Below the pieces are notes generated by a model. The model was not told the origin of the DNA. It did not search any database and was given only the letters and a program-made list of their open reading frames with translations. Below, in pieces: positions 44,968-54,142 of a stretch of 64,000 nt of DNA. This stretch comes from Streptomyces sioyaensis (GTDB lineage: Bacteria > Actinomycetota > Actinomycetes > Streptomycetales > Streptomycetaceae). Numbering within the stretch: the stretch's first letter is position 1; every line of letters starts with the position of its first letter. The stretch covers positions 1-64,000 of the forward strand of contig NZ_SDIF01000005.1 in assembly GCF_004122735.1 (NCBI RefSeq), written 5' to 3'. The translations under genes were made by a program, and so were the position numbers.

Positions 44968-46122
44968 ATGTCCCTGGACCACCGTCTGCCCGCCGAGCTG
45001 GAAGAACTCCGGCGCACGGTCGAGGCGTTCGCGCACGACGTCATCGCCCCGAAGATCGGCGAGTACTACGAGCAGCATGCGTTCCCGTACGAGATCGTGC
45101 AGGAGATGGGCCGGATGGGCCTGTTCGGCCTGCCGTTCCCCGAGGAGTACGGCGGGATGGGCGGCGACTACCTCGCGCTCGGCATCGCCCTGGAGGAGTT
45201 GGCCCGGGTGGACTCCTCGGTGGCCATCACCCTGGAAGCCGGCGTCTCCCTGGGCGCCATGCCGATCTACCACTTCGGCACGGAGGAGCAGAAGCGCGCG
45301 TGGCTGCCCAAGCTGTGCAGCGGTGAGGTGCTCGGCGCCTTCGGCCTCACCGAGCCGGACGGCGGCTCGGACGCCGGCGCGACGCGGACGACCGCGGTGC
45401 GCGAGGGCGGGGACTGGGTGATCAACGGCAGCAAGTGCTTCATCACCAACTCCGGTACGGACATCACCGGTCTGGTCACGGTCACCGCCGTCACCGGCCG
45501 CAAGGCCGACGGCTCCCCGCTGATCTCCTCGATCATCGTGCCGTCCGGCACCCCGGGCTTCACGGTCGGCGCCCCGTACTCCAAGGTCGGCTGGAGCGCC
45601 TCCGACACCCGGGAGCTGTCCTTCTCCGACGTACGGGTCCCGGCCGCCAACCTCCTGGGCGAGGAGGGCCGCGGCTACGCCCAGTTCCTGCGCATCCTCG
45701 ACGAGGGCCGGATCGCCATCGCGGCGCTGGCCACCGGCCTGGCGCAGGGGTGTGTGGACGAGTCGGTGCGCTACGCCAAGGAGCGGCAGGCCTTCGGCCG
45801 GCCGATCGGCGGCAACCAGGCGATCCAGTTCAAGCTCGCCGACATGGAGATGCGCGCCCACACCTCCCGGCTGTCCTGGCGCCATGCCGCCTCCCGGCTG
45901 GTGCACGGCGAGCCGTTCAAGAAGGAGGCCGCGCTCGCCAAGCTCTACTCGTCCGAGATCGCGGTGGACAACGCCCGCGAGGCCACCCAGATCCACGGCG
46001 GGTACGGCTTCATGAACGAGTACCCGGTCGCCCGGATGTGGCGGGACGCCAAGATCCTGGAGATCGGCGAGGGCACCAGCGAGGTCCAGCGGATGCTGAT
46101 CGCCCGGGAGCTGGGGCTCTGA
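44968..46122 (+). CDS. Acyl-CoA dehydrogenase (isovaleryl/branched-chain type)
   Basis: 384 residues. FAD/substrate loop LGAFGLTEPDGGSDAGATRT, C-terminal motif QIHGGYGFMNEYPVARMWRD and ILEIGEGTSEVQRMLIAREL with Glu at the position used as base in many dehydrogenases. In this operon it would convert isovaleryl-CoA to methylcrotonyl-CoA, the step before the carboxylase. From memory it corresponds to S. coelicolor AcdH, which was reported to act on several branched substrates. ATG 44968 follows AAGGAG. Last gene; a perfect palindrome follows. Confidence 0.9.
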   Translation: MSLDHRLPAELEELRRTVEAFAHDVIAPKIGEYYEQHAFPYEIVQEMGRMGLFGLPFPEEYGGMGGDYLALGIALEELARVDSSVAITLEAGVSLGAMPIYHFGTEEQKRAWLPKLCSGEVLGAFGLTEPDGGSDAGATRTTAVREGGDWVINGSKCFITNSGTDITGLVTVTAVTGRKADGSPLISSIIVPSGTPGFTVGAPYSKVGWSASDTRELSFSDVRVPAANLLGEEGRGYAQFLRILDEGRIAIAALATGLAQGCVDESVRYAKERQAFGRPIGGNQAIQFKLADMEMRAHTSRLSWRHAASRLVHGEPFKKEAALAKLYSSEIAVDNAREATQIHGGYGFMNEYPVARMWRDAKILEIGEGTSEVQRMLIARELGL

Positions 46123-46129
46123 CGCCGGA

Positions 46130-46159
46130 CCGGCCGGGCGTCCGCGGACGCCCGGCCGG
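46130..46159. terminator. Bidirectional terminator, 30-bp perfect palindrome
   Basis: The whole 30 bp is self-complementary, with CCGGCCGGGCGTCC as left arm. It lies between convergent dehydrogenase and hexosaminidase genes. Confidence 0.8.
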
Positions 46160-46164
46160 CGGGC

Positions 46165-47766
46165 TCACTTCCCGGGCCAGGGCACGTCCGGTGAGCGGTA
46201 GTAGTTGATGCCCAGGGCGTCCCAGCGCGGCCCCTGGGCGGCCAGCCGCACCTTGTAGCCGTCCCAGTCGTGGCTGTCCGCCGGGGACCAGCCCAGCTCC
46301 GCGATGCCCGGCAGCCGCGGGAAGGCCATGTACTCGATGTGCGCGGTGGTGGAGAGGGTCTCGGACCACAGCGGCGCCTCGACGCCGAGGACGGAATCGG
46401 CGGGCGCGCCGTCGAGATAGCGGCCCGGGTCCCAGTCGTAGGCGCGCTTGACGTCGACATAGCCGGCCCAGGACAGGCCCAGCGGCGTGTTCCGGTCGTA
46501 CTTCATGTCGAGGTAGGCGCGGTCGGCCGGCGAGAGGATCAGCCGGGTGCCGTTCCTGGCGGCGTCGGCGACCTGGGCGCGCTCCGCCGTGCCGGTCTTG
46601 TCATAGCCCCAGTACTGGGCGACGGCGCCCTTGACCGGGTGCGCTCCGGTCAGCTGGTGCCAGCCGACCACGGTCTTGCCGTACTTGGCGACGACCGGCT
46701 GCACCTTGTCCATGAAGGTCACGTAGTCCGCATGGCTGGTGGAGTGTGCCTCGTCGCCGCCGATGTGGAGGTACCTGCCGGGCGTCAGGGCCGCCAGCTC
46801 GCGGATGACGTCGTCCACGAAGTCGTAGGTCACCTGCTTCGGCGCGCACAGCGAGCTGAAGCCGACCTTGGTGCCGGTGTAGAGCGGCGGGGCCTGGCCG
46901 TTGCAGTTGAGCTCCGCGTAGGAGGCGAGCGCGGCGTTGGTGTGGCCGGGCATGTCGATCTCGGGGACGACGGTCAGATAGCGGTCGGCGGCATAGCGGA
47001 CGATCTCGCGGTAGTCGTCCTTGGTGTAGTAGCCGCCGCGGCCGCCGCCGACCTGGGTGGAGCCGCCGTAGGTCGCCAGCCGCGGCCAGGACTTGACGGC
47101 GATCCGCCAGCCCTGGTCGTCCGAGAGGTGCAGATGCAGCTTGTTGATCTTGTACATGGCGAGTTGGTCGATGTAGCGCTTGACCTGCGCGACGGTGAAG
47201 AAGTGCCGCGAGACATCGAGCATCGCCCCGCGGTAGGCGTAGCGAGGCGCGTCGGTGATGGTGCCGCCGGCGATCCGCCAGGGCCCGCGCCGCGCACCCC
47301 GCCGGCCGTCGACGGGCAGCAGCTGGCGCAGCGTCTGGACGCCGTGGAAGAGGCCGGCCGGGCGGGCGGCGCTGAGGGTGACCGTGCGGCCGGCGGAGGT
47401 CAGCCGGTAGCCCTCGGCACCCAGGCCCCCGGTGCCGCTGCCGCCGAGCCGCAGCACGATGCCGTCCCGGCCCTCCTTGGTGGTCACCGGGAAGGCGAAG
47501 CCGGTGGCGGGCCGCAGCAGCCCCGCCAGCCGGCCGGCGATCTTCCGGGCCTCGCCGGAGCCGCCCGGGACGCGGATCGGGGTGTGCGCGCCGAGGGTGA
47601 CGGCGTCGCCTCCGCCGCGCACGGACGCGGGAGCGGGGATGACCTGGTCCAGGGGGGTGGCGGCCCGGGCGGTGGCTCCGGTGGCGCCCTGCGGGGGTAC
47701 GGCGGCGGTTCCCAGCCCCGCCGCGGCGACCAGCAGCAGGGAGAACAGCAGTCTGCGTCGTCTCAT
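46165..47766 (-). CDS. Secreted beta-N-acetylhexosaminidase, GH20
   Basis: 533 residues. N-terminal signal peptide (LLFSLLLVAAAGLGTAA), a GH20b-type domain, then the catalytic barrel with the Asp-Glu pair in YLHIGGDEAH and the substrate-contact DVSRHFF, HLHLSDDQGWRI, VPEIDMPGHT motifs. Substrate-assisted release of N-acetylglucosamine from chitobiose and glycans is the established reaction. ATG 47766 follows GAAGGGA; the frame is open far upstream but only antisense to glmS. A DasR-like site 93 bp upstream fits amino-sugar control. Confidence 0.92.
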   Translation of the reverse strand: MRRRRLLFSLLLVAAAGLGTAAVPPQGATGATARAATPLDQVIPAPASVRGGGDAVTLGAHTPIRVPGGSGEARKIAGRLAGLLRPATGFAFPVTTKEGRDGIVLRLGGSGTGGLGAEGYRLTSAGRTVTLSAARPAGLFHGVQTLRQLLPVDGRRGARRGPWRIAGGTITDAPRYAYRGAMLDVSRHFFTVAQVKRYIDQLAMYKINKLHLHLSDDQGWRIAVKSWPRLATYGGSTQVGGGRGGYYTKDDYREIVRYAADRYLTVVPEIDMPGHTNAALASYAELNCNGQAPPLYTGTKVGFSSLCAPKQVTYDFVDDVIRELAALTPGRYLHIGGDEAHSTSHADYVTFMDKVQPVVAKYGKTVVGWHQLTGAHPVKGAVAQYWGYDKTGTAERAQVADAARNGTRLILSPADRAYLDMKYDRNTPLGLSWAGYVDVKRAYDWDPGRYLDGAPADSVLGVEAPLWSETLSTTAHIEYMAFPRLPGIAELGWSPADSHDWDGYKVRLAAQGPRWDALGINYYRSPDVPWPGK

Positions 47767-47858
47767 CGACGATCCCTTCGGCAACGTCGTGCATGGCATC
47801 GTGCATGGCATGGAGCGACCGAACGGTGACCATGCGTACCGTGACCCTCTGATCCGGT

Positions 47859-47874
47859 CAAGGTTCAGACCAGT
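47859..47874. promoter_or_regulatory. Candidate DasR-responsive element
   Basis: On the minus strand ACTGGTCTGAACCTTG matches 11 of 16 positions of the dre consensus ACTGGTCTAGACCACT, with the first eight perfect. It lies between hexosaminidase and the small ORF before glmS. Confidence 0.5.
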
Positions 47875-47894
47875 TTCCGGCCGCCAAACCGGGG

Positions 47895-48245
47895 ATGTGC
47901 CCGATAGCGGGCAGATTTCTTGCGATTCCTCGCGCCGCCAAGCAATATCGACGGGTGCTCGAACGCCGTAACCGCAGCGCAGAGGCGCCGCACGAAGACC
48001 TGGTGGACCACCTGGTGCGCAGCACGCCGCTGCAGCGCGGTGAGGCCGCCCGGGTGGTGCTGGACGTGCTGGCGTACTTCGACGAGACGACGGAGGAATT
48101 CGTCCGCCGCCGCCATCGGGAGCTGCAGTCCCAGGGACTGCGCAACGAGGAGATCTTCGAGCGGATCCGCCACGAGATGCCGCACCGCGCCGTGGCCCCG
48201 CCCGATCTCTCGGCCCGTCAGCTGCGCCGCCTCGTCTACGGCTGA
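47895..48245 (+). CDS. Conserved hypothetical protein upstream of glmS
   Basis: 116 residues, charged and helical (HEDLVDHLVRSTPLQRGEAA, VLAYFDETTEEFVRRRHREL, PDLSARQLRRLVYG). A conserved Streptomyces protein by my recollection, of unknown function. No membrane segment. The start is uncertain: ATG 47895, or GTG 47955 giving 96 residues with the conserved part only; neither has a strong ribosome site. It lies 61 bp before glmS and could be co-transcribed with it. Confidence 0.6.
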   Translation: MCPIAGRFLAIPRAAKQYRRVLERRNRSAEAPHEDLVDHLVRSTPLQRGEAARVVLDVLAYFDETTEEFVRRRHRELQSQGLRNEEIFERIRHEMPHRAVAPPDLSARQLRRLVYG

Positions 48246-48306
48246 CGCCCCCGCCACGGGCGCCGGGCACGACCATTGCCACACCATTTTCTCGGAGGGT
48301 CACTGT

Positions 48307-50136
48307 ATGTGCGGGATCGTCGGCTACATCGGCAAACGTGATGTCGCTCCGCTGCTCCTGGAGGGCCTGCAGCGCCTGGAGTACCGCGGCTACGACTCGG
48401 CGGGCATCGCCATCCACGCCAACGGCACCGGCAAGGCCGCGGGCGGCCTGAAGACCGCCAAGGCCAAGGGCCGGGTCCGCGAGCTGGAGTCCCGCCTGCC
48501 GAAGCGCTTCGCGGGCTCCACCGGCATCGCGCACACCCGCTGGGCCACCCACGGCGCGCCGACCGACGAGAACGCCCACCCGCACCTGGACACCGAGGGC
48601 AAGGTCGCGGTCGTCCACAACGGCATCATCGACAACGCCGCCGAACTGCGCGCCAAGCTCCTCGCCGACGGCATCACCTTCGCCTCGGAGACCGACACCG
48701 AGGTCCTCGCCCACCTCATCGCCCGTTCCGACGCCGAGAAGCTGGAGGAGCGGGTCCGCGAGGCGCTGCGGCACATCGAGGGCACCTACGGCATCGCCGT
48801 GCTGCACGCCGACTTCCCCGACCGGATCGTGGTCGCCCGCAACGGCTCCCCGGTCGTCCTCGGCATCGGCGAGCACGAGATGTTCGTCTCCTCGGACGTC
48901 GCCGCACTGGTCTCGCACACCCGCCAGGTCGTCACCCTCGACGACGGCGAGATGGCCACGCTCAAGGCCGACGACTACCGCACGTACACCACCGAGGGCT
49001 CGCGGACGACGGCGACGCCGGAGACCGTCGAGTACGCGGCCGAGTCGTACGACATGGGCGGCCACGACACCTACATGCACAAGGAGATCTCCGAGCAGGC
49101 GGACGCGGTGGACCGCGCGCTGCGCGGCCGGATCGACGACCGCTTCTCCACCGTGCACCTCGGCGGCCTGAACCTCGACGCCCGCGAGGCGCGCGGGGTA
49201 CGCCGGGTCAAGATCCTGGGCTGCGGCACCTCGTACCACGCGGGCCAGATCGGCGCCCAGATGATCGAGGAGCTGGCCCGCATCCCCTCGGACGCCGAGC
49301 CGGCCTCCGAGTTCCGCTACCGCAACCCGGTCGTCGACCCCGACACCCTCTACGTCGCGGTCTCCCAGTCCGGCGAGACCTACGACGTCCTGGCGGCCGT
49401 CCAGGAGCTCAAGCGCAAGGGCGCGCGGGTGCTGGGCCTGGTGAACGTGGTCGGCTCGGCGATCGCCCGGGAGACCGACGGCGGCATCTACGTCCACGCG
49501 GGCCCCGAGGTCTGCGTCGTCTCCACCAAGTGCTTCACCAACATGGTGGTCTCCTTCGCGCTGCTCGCCCTGCACCTGGGCCGGATCCGTGACCTCTCGG
49601 TCGCGGACGGCAAGCGGATCATCGAGGGCCTGCGCAAGCTGCCCGGCCAGATCGACGAGATCCTCAAGGGTGAGGAAGAGATCAAGAAGCTGTCGGCCGC
49701 CTACGCGGACGCCAAGTCGATGATGTTCATCGGCCGGGTGCGCGGCTACCCCGTGGCCCGTGAGGCCTCCCTGAAGCTCAAGGAGGTCTCCTACATCCAC
49801 GCCGAGGCCTACCCGGCCTCGGAGCTCAAGCACGGCCCGCTGGCCCTCATCGAGCCCGCCATGCCCACCGTCGCGATCGTCCCGGACGACGACCTGCTGG
49901 AGAAGAACCGCGCCGCCCTGGAGGAGATCAAGGCCCGCAGCGGCCGCATCCTGGCCGTCGCACACCAGGAGCAGGAGAAGGCCGACCACACCATCGTCGT
50001 CCCCAAGAACGAGCCCGAGCTGGACCCGATCCTGATGGGCATCCCGCTCCAACTCCTCGCCTACCACACGGCATTGGCCCTCGGCCGCGACATCGACAAG
50101 CCCAGGAACCTGGCCAAGTCCGTCACGGTCGAATAA
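48307..50136 (+). CDS. glmS: Glutamine-fructose-6-phosphate aminotransferase (isomerizing)
   Basis: 609 residues. The mature N-terminus is Cys (CGIVGYIG), the glutaminase nucleophile; THGAPTDENAHPH and VVHNGIIDN complete the amidotransferase domain. Two SIS domains follow (GCGTSYHAGQIGAQMIEELA, SQSGETYDV; VREASLKLKEVSYIHAEAY type) and the C-terminus ends AKSVTVE. It makes glucosamine-6-phosphate for peptidoglycan. Streptomyces often carry two glmS genes; this position matches the one near adpA. ATG 48307 has CGGAGGG upstream. Two hairpins follow. Confidence 0.95.
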   Translation: MCGIVGYIGKRDVAPLLLEGLQRLEYRGYDSAGIAIHANGTGKAAGGLKTAKAKGRVRELESRLPKRFAGSTGIAHTRWATHGAPTDENAHPHLDTEGKVAVVHNGIIDNAAELRAKLLADGITFASETDTEVLAHLIARSDAEKLEERVREALRHIEGTYGIAVLHADFPDRIVVARNGSPVVLGIGEHEMFVSSDVAALVSHTRQVVTLDDGEMATLKADDYRTYTTEGSRTTATPETVEYAAESYDMGGHDTYMHKEISEQADAVDRALRGRIDDRFSTVHLGGLNLDAREARGVRRVKILGCGTSYHAGQIGAQMIEELARIPSDAEPASEFRYRNPVVDPDTLYVAVSQSGETYDVLAAVQELKRKGARVLGLVNVVGSAIARETDGGIYVHAGPEVCVVSTKCFTNMVVSFALLALHLGRIRDLSVADGKRIIEGLRKLPGQIDEILKGEEEIKKLSAAYADAKSMMFIGRVRGYPVAREASLKLKEVSYIHAEAYPASELKHGPLALIEPAMPTVAIVPDDDLLEKNRAALEEIKARSGRILAVAHQEQEKADHTIVVPKNEPELDPILMGIPLQLLAYHTALALGRDIDKPRNLAKSVTVE

Positions 50137-50161
50137 CCCGCCCGAGGCCGCCCGCCAAGCC

Positions 50162-50182
50162 CTTGACCGCGGAGCGGTCAAG
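50162..50182 (+). terminator. glmS terminator, first hairpin
   Basis: CTTGACCGC-GGA-GCGGTCAAG, 9-bp stem with a 3-nt loop, 26 nt after the glmS stop. Confidence 0.65.
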
Positions 50183-50313
50183 CCCGGCAACCTCGCCAAG
50201 CCGATGCCGATAACCGTGAAGTGGCCCACCCAAGACCACCGAAGCGACAATTGAGCACCCCCACGGCGAGCAACCCCCTCCGCGAAAGCGGCGCCGGTTC
50301 AAGCGCAAAGGGG

Positions 50314-50357
50314 GGCGGCGGCTCCGTGCGTGCCACCTTGCGCACGGAGCCGCCGCC
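50314..50357. terminator. Strong 17-bp hairpin between glmS and the stress-protein gene
   Basis: GGCGGCGGCTCCGTGCG pairs perfectly with CGCACGGAGCCGCCGCC across a 10-nt loop. It lies in the 549-bp gap between convergent genes and can stop both. The rest of the gap shows nothing else I can name. Confidence 0.8.
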
Positions 50358-50685
50358 TCCCCTGCGCCGGCGTCGCCCATACGCCGGCAGGATGCCGCCG
50401 CTCCGGGAACCGTCACCACCCGGGCGGCAGCACGCAGTTGCCGTGTGCGCGGCCGCCGGGCCCGTAACGCGGCGCGCCCACGTGACCGTTTTCTACCCCT
50501 CACAAGCGCACAATCCACCTCCCGCCGGCCGGCGAAATACGCCTGCGCACAATCCCCATGACGCCCCCTCACCTGTGTGCACACAGCGGAGAATCGAGGC
50601 GGCACGGGACGGCGCGGGACGACGGCCGCATCAGGGATACGGCAGGGATACGCCAGGGACGCGTCAGAGGTGCGCCAGGGATCCC

Positions 50686-51207
50686 TCAGGGGATCACGAT
50701 GACCGGGCGCTGCGCCCGGCGGGCCAGCCGCCCGGCGACCGAGCCGAAGATCCGGCCGACCAGGCCGTGCGTGGAGCCGACCACGATCGCGTCGGCCTCG
50801 TACTCCTGGCCGACCTCTTCCAGCTCGTGACAGATGTCACCGCCGCGCTCGACGAGGATCCAGGGGACCTCGGAGAGATGATCGGCACAGGCCAGCTCCA
50901 GGCCGAGGACTTCGGTGCGGTGATCCGGTACGTCCACGAAGACCGGGGGCTCACAGCCCGCCCAGACGGTCGTCGGCAGCCGGTTGGCCACATGGACGAT
51001 GATCAACCCGGAGCCGAGGCGCCGGGCCATACCGATTGCATACGCCAATGCCCGCTCGCTCGACATGGAGCCGTCGAAGCCGACCACGACGCCATGACGG
51101 AACGCAGGGTCGCAGGAGTGGCGCGTCTTTTCCGCCGCTTCGAGGTCCGCCATCGGATCGGCGACCTGCTTGCGGTCCGCGGGTTCGGGGATTTCGTGAC
51201 CGGCCAT
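50686..51207 (-). CDS. Universal stress protein family protein
   Basis: 173 residues, one USP domain: GVVVGFDGSMSSERALAYAI at the start of the fold, IIVHVANRL, and the ATP-binding loop VVGSTHGLVGRIFGSVAGRL with RRAQRPVIVIP at the end. Such proteins bind ATP and respond to stress or dormancy; no specific partner is seen. ATG 51207 (product AGHEIPEPADRK) is chosen; the frame is open 105 nt further but with poor codon bias. Divergent from the small membrane protein that precedes adpA. Confidence 0.85.
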   Translation of the reverse strand: MAGHEIPEPADRKQVADPMADLEAAEKTRHSCDPAFRHGVVVGFDGSMSSERALAYAIGMARRLGSGLIIVHVANRLPTTVWAGCEPPVFVDVPDHRTEVLGLELACADHLSEVPWILVERGGDICHELEEVGQEYEADAIVVGSTHGLVGRIFGSVAGRLARRAQRPVIVIP

Positions 51208-51571
51208 GGATGTCTCGGCGAGGGCGTCCTCTTGCGGAGGGGCGAACGGGGAACAGCGATTGACTTGATCCGGCAGTTGACTGAGCTGGCTCGATCGAGG
51301 TCCGGGAGCCATAGTTCAAAGAGGAACGATACGACTGGGAATCATCTTCCCAACCCGATACCCCAAGAGTACGGCGCCACTCCCCCGCTGCCCAGAGCAC
51401 GCCGAGGACGCGGAGCGCCCGCGCGAGCCGGGTGGGGCCTCGAACGTTCCCCGGAGCATGCCGGAGCGTGGCGCGGATGGCAATGCCCCGGCCTGCCCCC
51501 GTACGTACCCTCTGACGGTGACCCATGATCGTCGGCGGCGTTGTATCCAGCAGCCCGTCCGAGGGGAGCAC

Positions 51572-51880
51572 ATGGTGCCGTTGCCGTCCGACAGATCACC
51601 CGACCCGGTGAGCGATGTGGTGCGCTGGGGCGCGTTCAGCTGCGCCCTGGTGCCCTTCGTATTGATCCTCAGCGGTGCCTCCTGGGCCGGCGCGGTCGGC
51701 GCGGCCGCCGGCCTGGGCGCGGTGACCTGCGTCTGTCGCGCACTGTTGCGGCAATCCGAACGGACCGCCGCGCGGGTCCGGGTGCGCGACTTCGGAAGAC
51801 ACCGGGACAGAACGGGACGTCCGGGTCCGGCAGCGCACGGGGGCGGGCGCCATTCCGGAGGGCGTACGCCGGTCAACTGA
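51572..51880 (+). CDS. Small conserved membrane protein
   Basis: 102 residues with two hydrophobic stretches (WGAFSCALVPFVLILSGASW and AGAVGAAAGLGAVTCVCRALL) and an Arg/Gly-rich C-tail. Widespread upstream of adpA in Streptomyces as I recall; function unknown. ATG 51572 follows GAGGGGAG; GTG 51518 would add 18 charged residues without a ribosome site. Confidence 0.6.
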   Translation: MVPLPSDRSPDPVSDVVRWGAFSCALVPFVLILSGASWAGAVGAAAGLGAVTCVCRALLRQSERTAARVRVRDFGRHRDRTGRPGPAAHGGGRHSGGRTPVN

Positions 51881-52229
51881 GGCCTCCGCAAGTCCGCGCG
51901 CGACCGTTTTCAGCCAACTTCCGGCCGAGGTCCGTACCTTCCCCTGAGCCCCTCTCAACCCTGGTGTGAGCAGGGAGGAAAGGACCGCTGGGCATGGTTG
52001 TGCCCTACTGCGAACGGGCAGAGCCGAGACGCGTACTTCCCATGGAGGCCCGACGAGTGGAACGCTTCGTGATCGAATGCTTCGCGCCAAGTTGCCATAT
52101 CGACATACCAGCGGGTGGTGAACTTGGCACTCCATCCTCACGGAACACAGTAGATTCGATCTTGGTAGTAACGGCGGGGGAACTGTGCAGGACCGAGAGG
52201 GCGAGACGACCGAGGGGGGCTTAAGTGCC
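51881..52229 (+). promoter_or_regulatory. Long upstream region of adpA
   Basis: 349 bp with unusually low G+C between 52070 and 52190 and a probable start region near AGTAGATTCGATCTTGG. In S. griseus the adpA promoter is the target of the gamma-butyrolactone receptor ArpA. Here ACATACCAGCGGGTGG (52102-52117) vaguely recalls such a site, without certainty. Confidence 0.4.
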
Positions 52230-53516
52230 ATGAGCCAGGACTCCGCTGCCGTACCAGATGCCGCACGCAAGCTCGCCGCCCGACGACGCCGCGAAATAGT
52301 CGCGGTGCTCCTCTTCAGCGGCGGCCCCATTTTCGAGAGCTCCATTCCGCTCTCGGTCTTCGGCATCGACCGCCAGGACGCAGGCGTCCCGCGGTACCGG
52401 CTACTTGTGTGCGCGGGCGAAGATGCGCCTTTGCGCACGACCGGGGGGCTCGAACTGTCGGCCCCCTACGGGCTGGAGGCGATCTCCCGTGCCGGGACGG
52501 TCGTCGTACCGGCCTGGCGTTCCATCACCCAGGCCCCGCCGCCCGCCGCGCTCGACGCGCTGCGCCGCGCGCATGAAGAAGGGGCCAGAATCGTCGGGCT
52601 GTGCACGGGGGCGTTCGTCCTCGCCGCGGCCGGACTCCTCGACGGCCGGCCGGCCACGACCCACTGGATGTACGCACCGACGCTCGCCAAGCGTTATCCG
52701 TCCGTCCACGTGGACCCCCGCGAGCTCTTCGTCGACGACGGCGATGTGCTCACCTCCGCGGGAACGGCGGCAGGCATCGACCTGTGTCTGCACATCGTGC
52801 GCACCGACCACGGCGCGGACGCCGCGAACGCGCTGGCCCGCCGGCTCGTCGTGCCGCCCCGCCGGACCGCGTCCGACATGGGGCACCAGCGCTACCTCGA
52901 CAGGTCATTACCTGAAGAGATCGGCGCCGACCCGCTCGCCGAGGTCGTCGCCTGGGCGCTGGAGCACCTCCACGAGCAGTTCGACGTGGAGACGCTCGCG
53001 GCGCGCGCGTACATGAGCCGGCGCACCTTCGACCGGCGCTTCCGCTCCCTGACCGGAAGCGCTCCGCTCCAGTGGTTGATCACCCAGCGGGTCCTGCAGG
53101 CCCAGCGGCTGCTGGAGACCTCCGACTACTCGGTGGACGAGGTCGCGGGGCGCTGCGGCTTCCGCTCGCCGGTGGCGCTGCGCGGGCATTTCCGGCGGCA
53201 GCTGGGCGCCTCACCCGCGGCCTACCGCGCGGCCTACCGCGCGCGCCGGCCGCACGGGGCACCCGAGCCCGCGCTCAGGCCTGAGCGGGCCGACCGCGCC
53301 GAGCGGCCGGAGCGCGAGCGGGCGGCGCTGGGTGCGAGCGGCGGGGACCGGTTCTCCGCCGCCGCGCTGGCCGGCCACGGTCTGGCGACCGCGGAACCGG
53401 GCGAGGCGGGCAAACCGCAGCCGGAGGGCTACGCCTCCCGGCTGGCGGAGGCCGCCGTCGGGCGGGGACCGGCCCGGCCCGTGCTGCCCGGACAGCGCGA
53501 GCGCCCCGTAGGGTGA
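52230..53516 (+). CDS. adpA: AdpA-type AraC-family global developmental regulator (contains TTA codon)
   Basis: 428 residues. Residues 22-190 form the ThiJ/PfpI-like dimerisation domain with GLCTGAFVLAAAGLLDGRPA. Residues 245-345 form the AraC double helix-turn-helix (ARAYMSRRTFDRRFRSLTGS, VDEVAGRCGFRSPVALRGHF). A rare TTA leucine codon sits at codon 227 (52908-52910), in the linker between domains, where bldA-dependent control of adpA is known. AdpA switches on aerial growth and secondary metabolism genes. ATG 52230 has GAGGGGG upstream. The C-terminal 80 residues are Arg/Ala-rich and less conserved. orn follows 5 bp later. Confidence 0.93.
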   Translation: MSQDSAAVPDAARKLAARRRREIVAVLLFSGGPIFESSIPLSVFGIDRQDAGVPRYRLLVCAGEDAPLRTTGGLELSAPYGLEAISRAGTVVVPAWRSITQAPPPAALDALRRAHEEGARIVGLCTGAFVLAAAGLLDGRPATTHWMYAPTLAKRYPSVHVDPRELFVDDGDVLTSAGTAAGIDLCLHIVRTDHGADAANALARRLVVPPRRTASDMGHQRYLDRSLPEEIGADPLAEVVAWALEHLHEQFDVETLAARAYMSRRTFDRRFRSLTGSAPLQWLITQRVLQAQRLLETSDYSVDEVAGRCGFRSPVALRGHFRRQLGASPAAYRAAYRARRPHGAPEPALRPERADRAERPERERAALGASGGDRFSAAALAGHGLATAEPGEAGKPQPEGYASRLAEAAVGRGPARPVLPGQRERPVG

Positions 53517-53521
53517 GATGT

Positions 53522-54142
53522 ATGAACGATCGCATGGTGTGGATCGACTGCGAGATGACCGGACTCTCGCTGGCGAATGACGCGCTCATCGAGGTGGCCG
53601 CACTGGTCACCGACTCGGAGCTGAATGTGCTGGGCGACGGGGTGGATGTGGTGATCCGCCCTCCCGCCGAGTCGCTCGGCACCATGCCGGAGGTGGTGCG
53701 CCAGATGCACACCGCCTCCGGGCTGCTGGAGGAGCTGGACGGCGGGACGACGCTGGAGGCGGCCGAGGCGCAGGTGCTTGCGTACATCAAGCAGCATGTG
53801 CCGGAGCCGGGGAAGGCGCCGCTGTGCGGCAACTCCGTCGGCACCGACCGCGGCTTCCTGCTGCGCGACATGCCGACGCTGGAAAGCTATCTGCACTACC
53901 GGATCGTCGACGTCTCGTCCGTGAAGGAACTGGCCCGGCGCTGGTTCCCGCGGGCGTACTTCAACAGTCCGGACAAGAACGGCAACCACCGGGCGCTGGC
54001 GGACATCCGCGAATCCATCGCGGAGCTGCGCTACTACCGCGAGGCGGTCTTCGTACCGCAGCCCGGACCCGACTCGGACACCGCGAAGGCCATCGCCGCC
54101 AAGCACGTCCTTCCTGCTGAGCCGCAGTCCACGCCACAGTGA
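53522..54142 (+). CDS. orn: Oligoribonuclease
   Basis: 206 residues, DEDDh exonuclease. Asp9 and Glu11 lie in WIDCEMTG; GNSVGTDRGFLLRDMP and NGNHRALADIRESI supply the remaining Asp and His ligands. It degrades 2-5-nt RNAs and pGpG to mononucleotides, and in Streptomyces orn (ornA) affects development. The adpA-orn order is the known Streptomyces arrangement. ATG 53522 follows AGGGTGAG; the C-terminal 20 residues are a Pro/Ala tail outside the family core. Confidence 0.95.
   Translation: MNDRMVWIDCEMTGLSLANDALIEVAALVTDSELNVLGDGVDVVIRPPAESLGTMPEVVRQMHTASGLLEELDGGTTLEAAEAQVLAYIKQHVPEPGKAPLCGNSVGTDRGFLLRDMPTLESYLHYRIVDVSSVKELARRWFPRAYFNSPDKNGNHRALADIRESIAELRYYREAVFVPQPGPDSDTAKAIAAKHVLPAEPQSTPQ

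Noticed and set aside
46165..50250. 1361-codon minus-strand open frame
   Set aside because: Only the part up to 47766 is the hexosaminidase. The rest lies antisense to glmS and is a GC-bias shadow without domain matches.
52102..52117. Gamma-butyrolactone receptor (ArpA-like) site before adpA
   Set aside because: Only a partial resemblance; not strong enough to report as a separate site.
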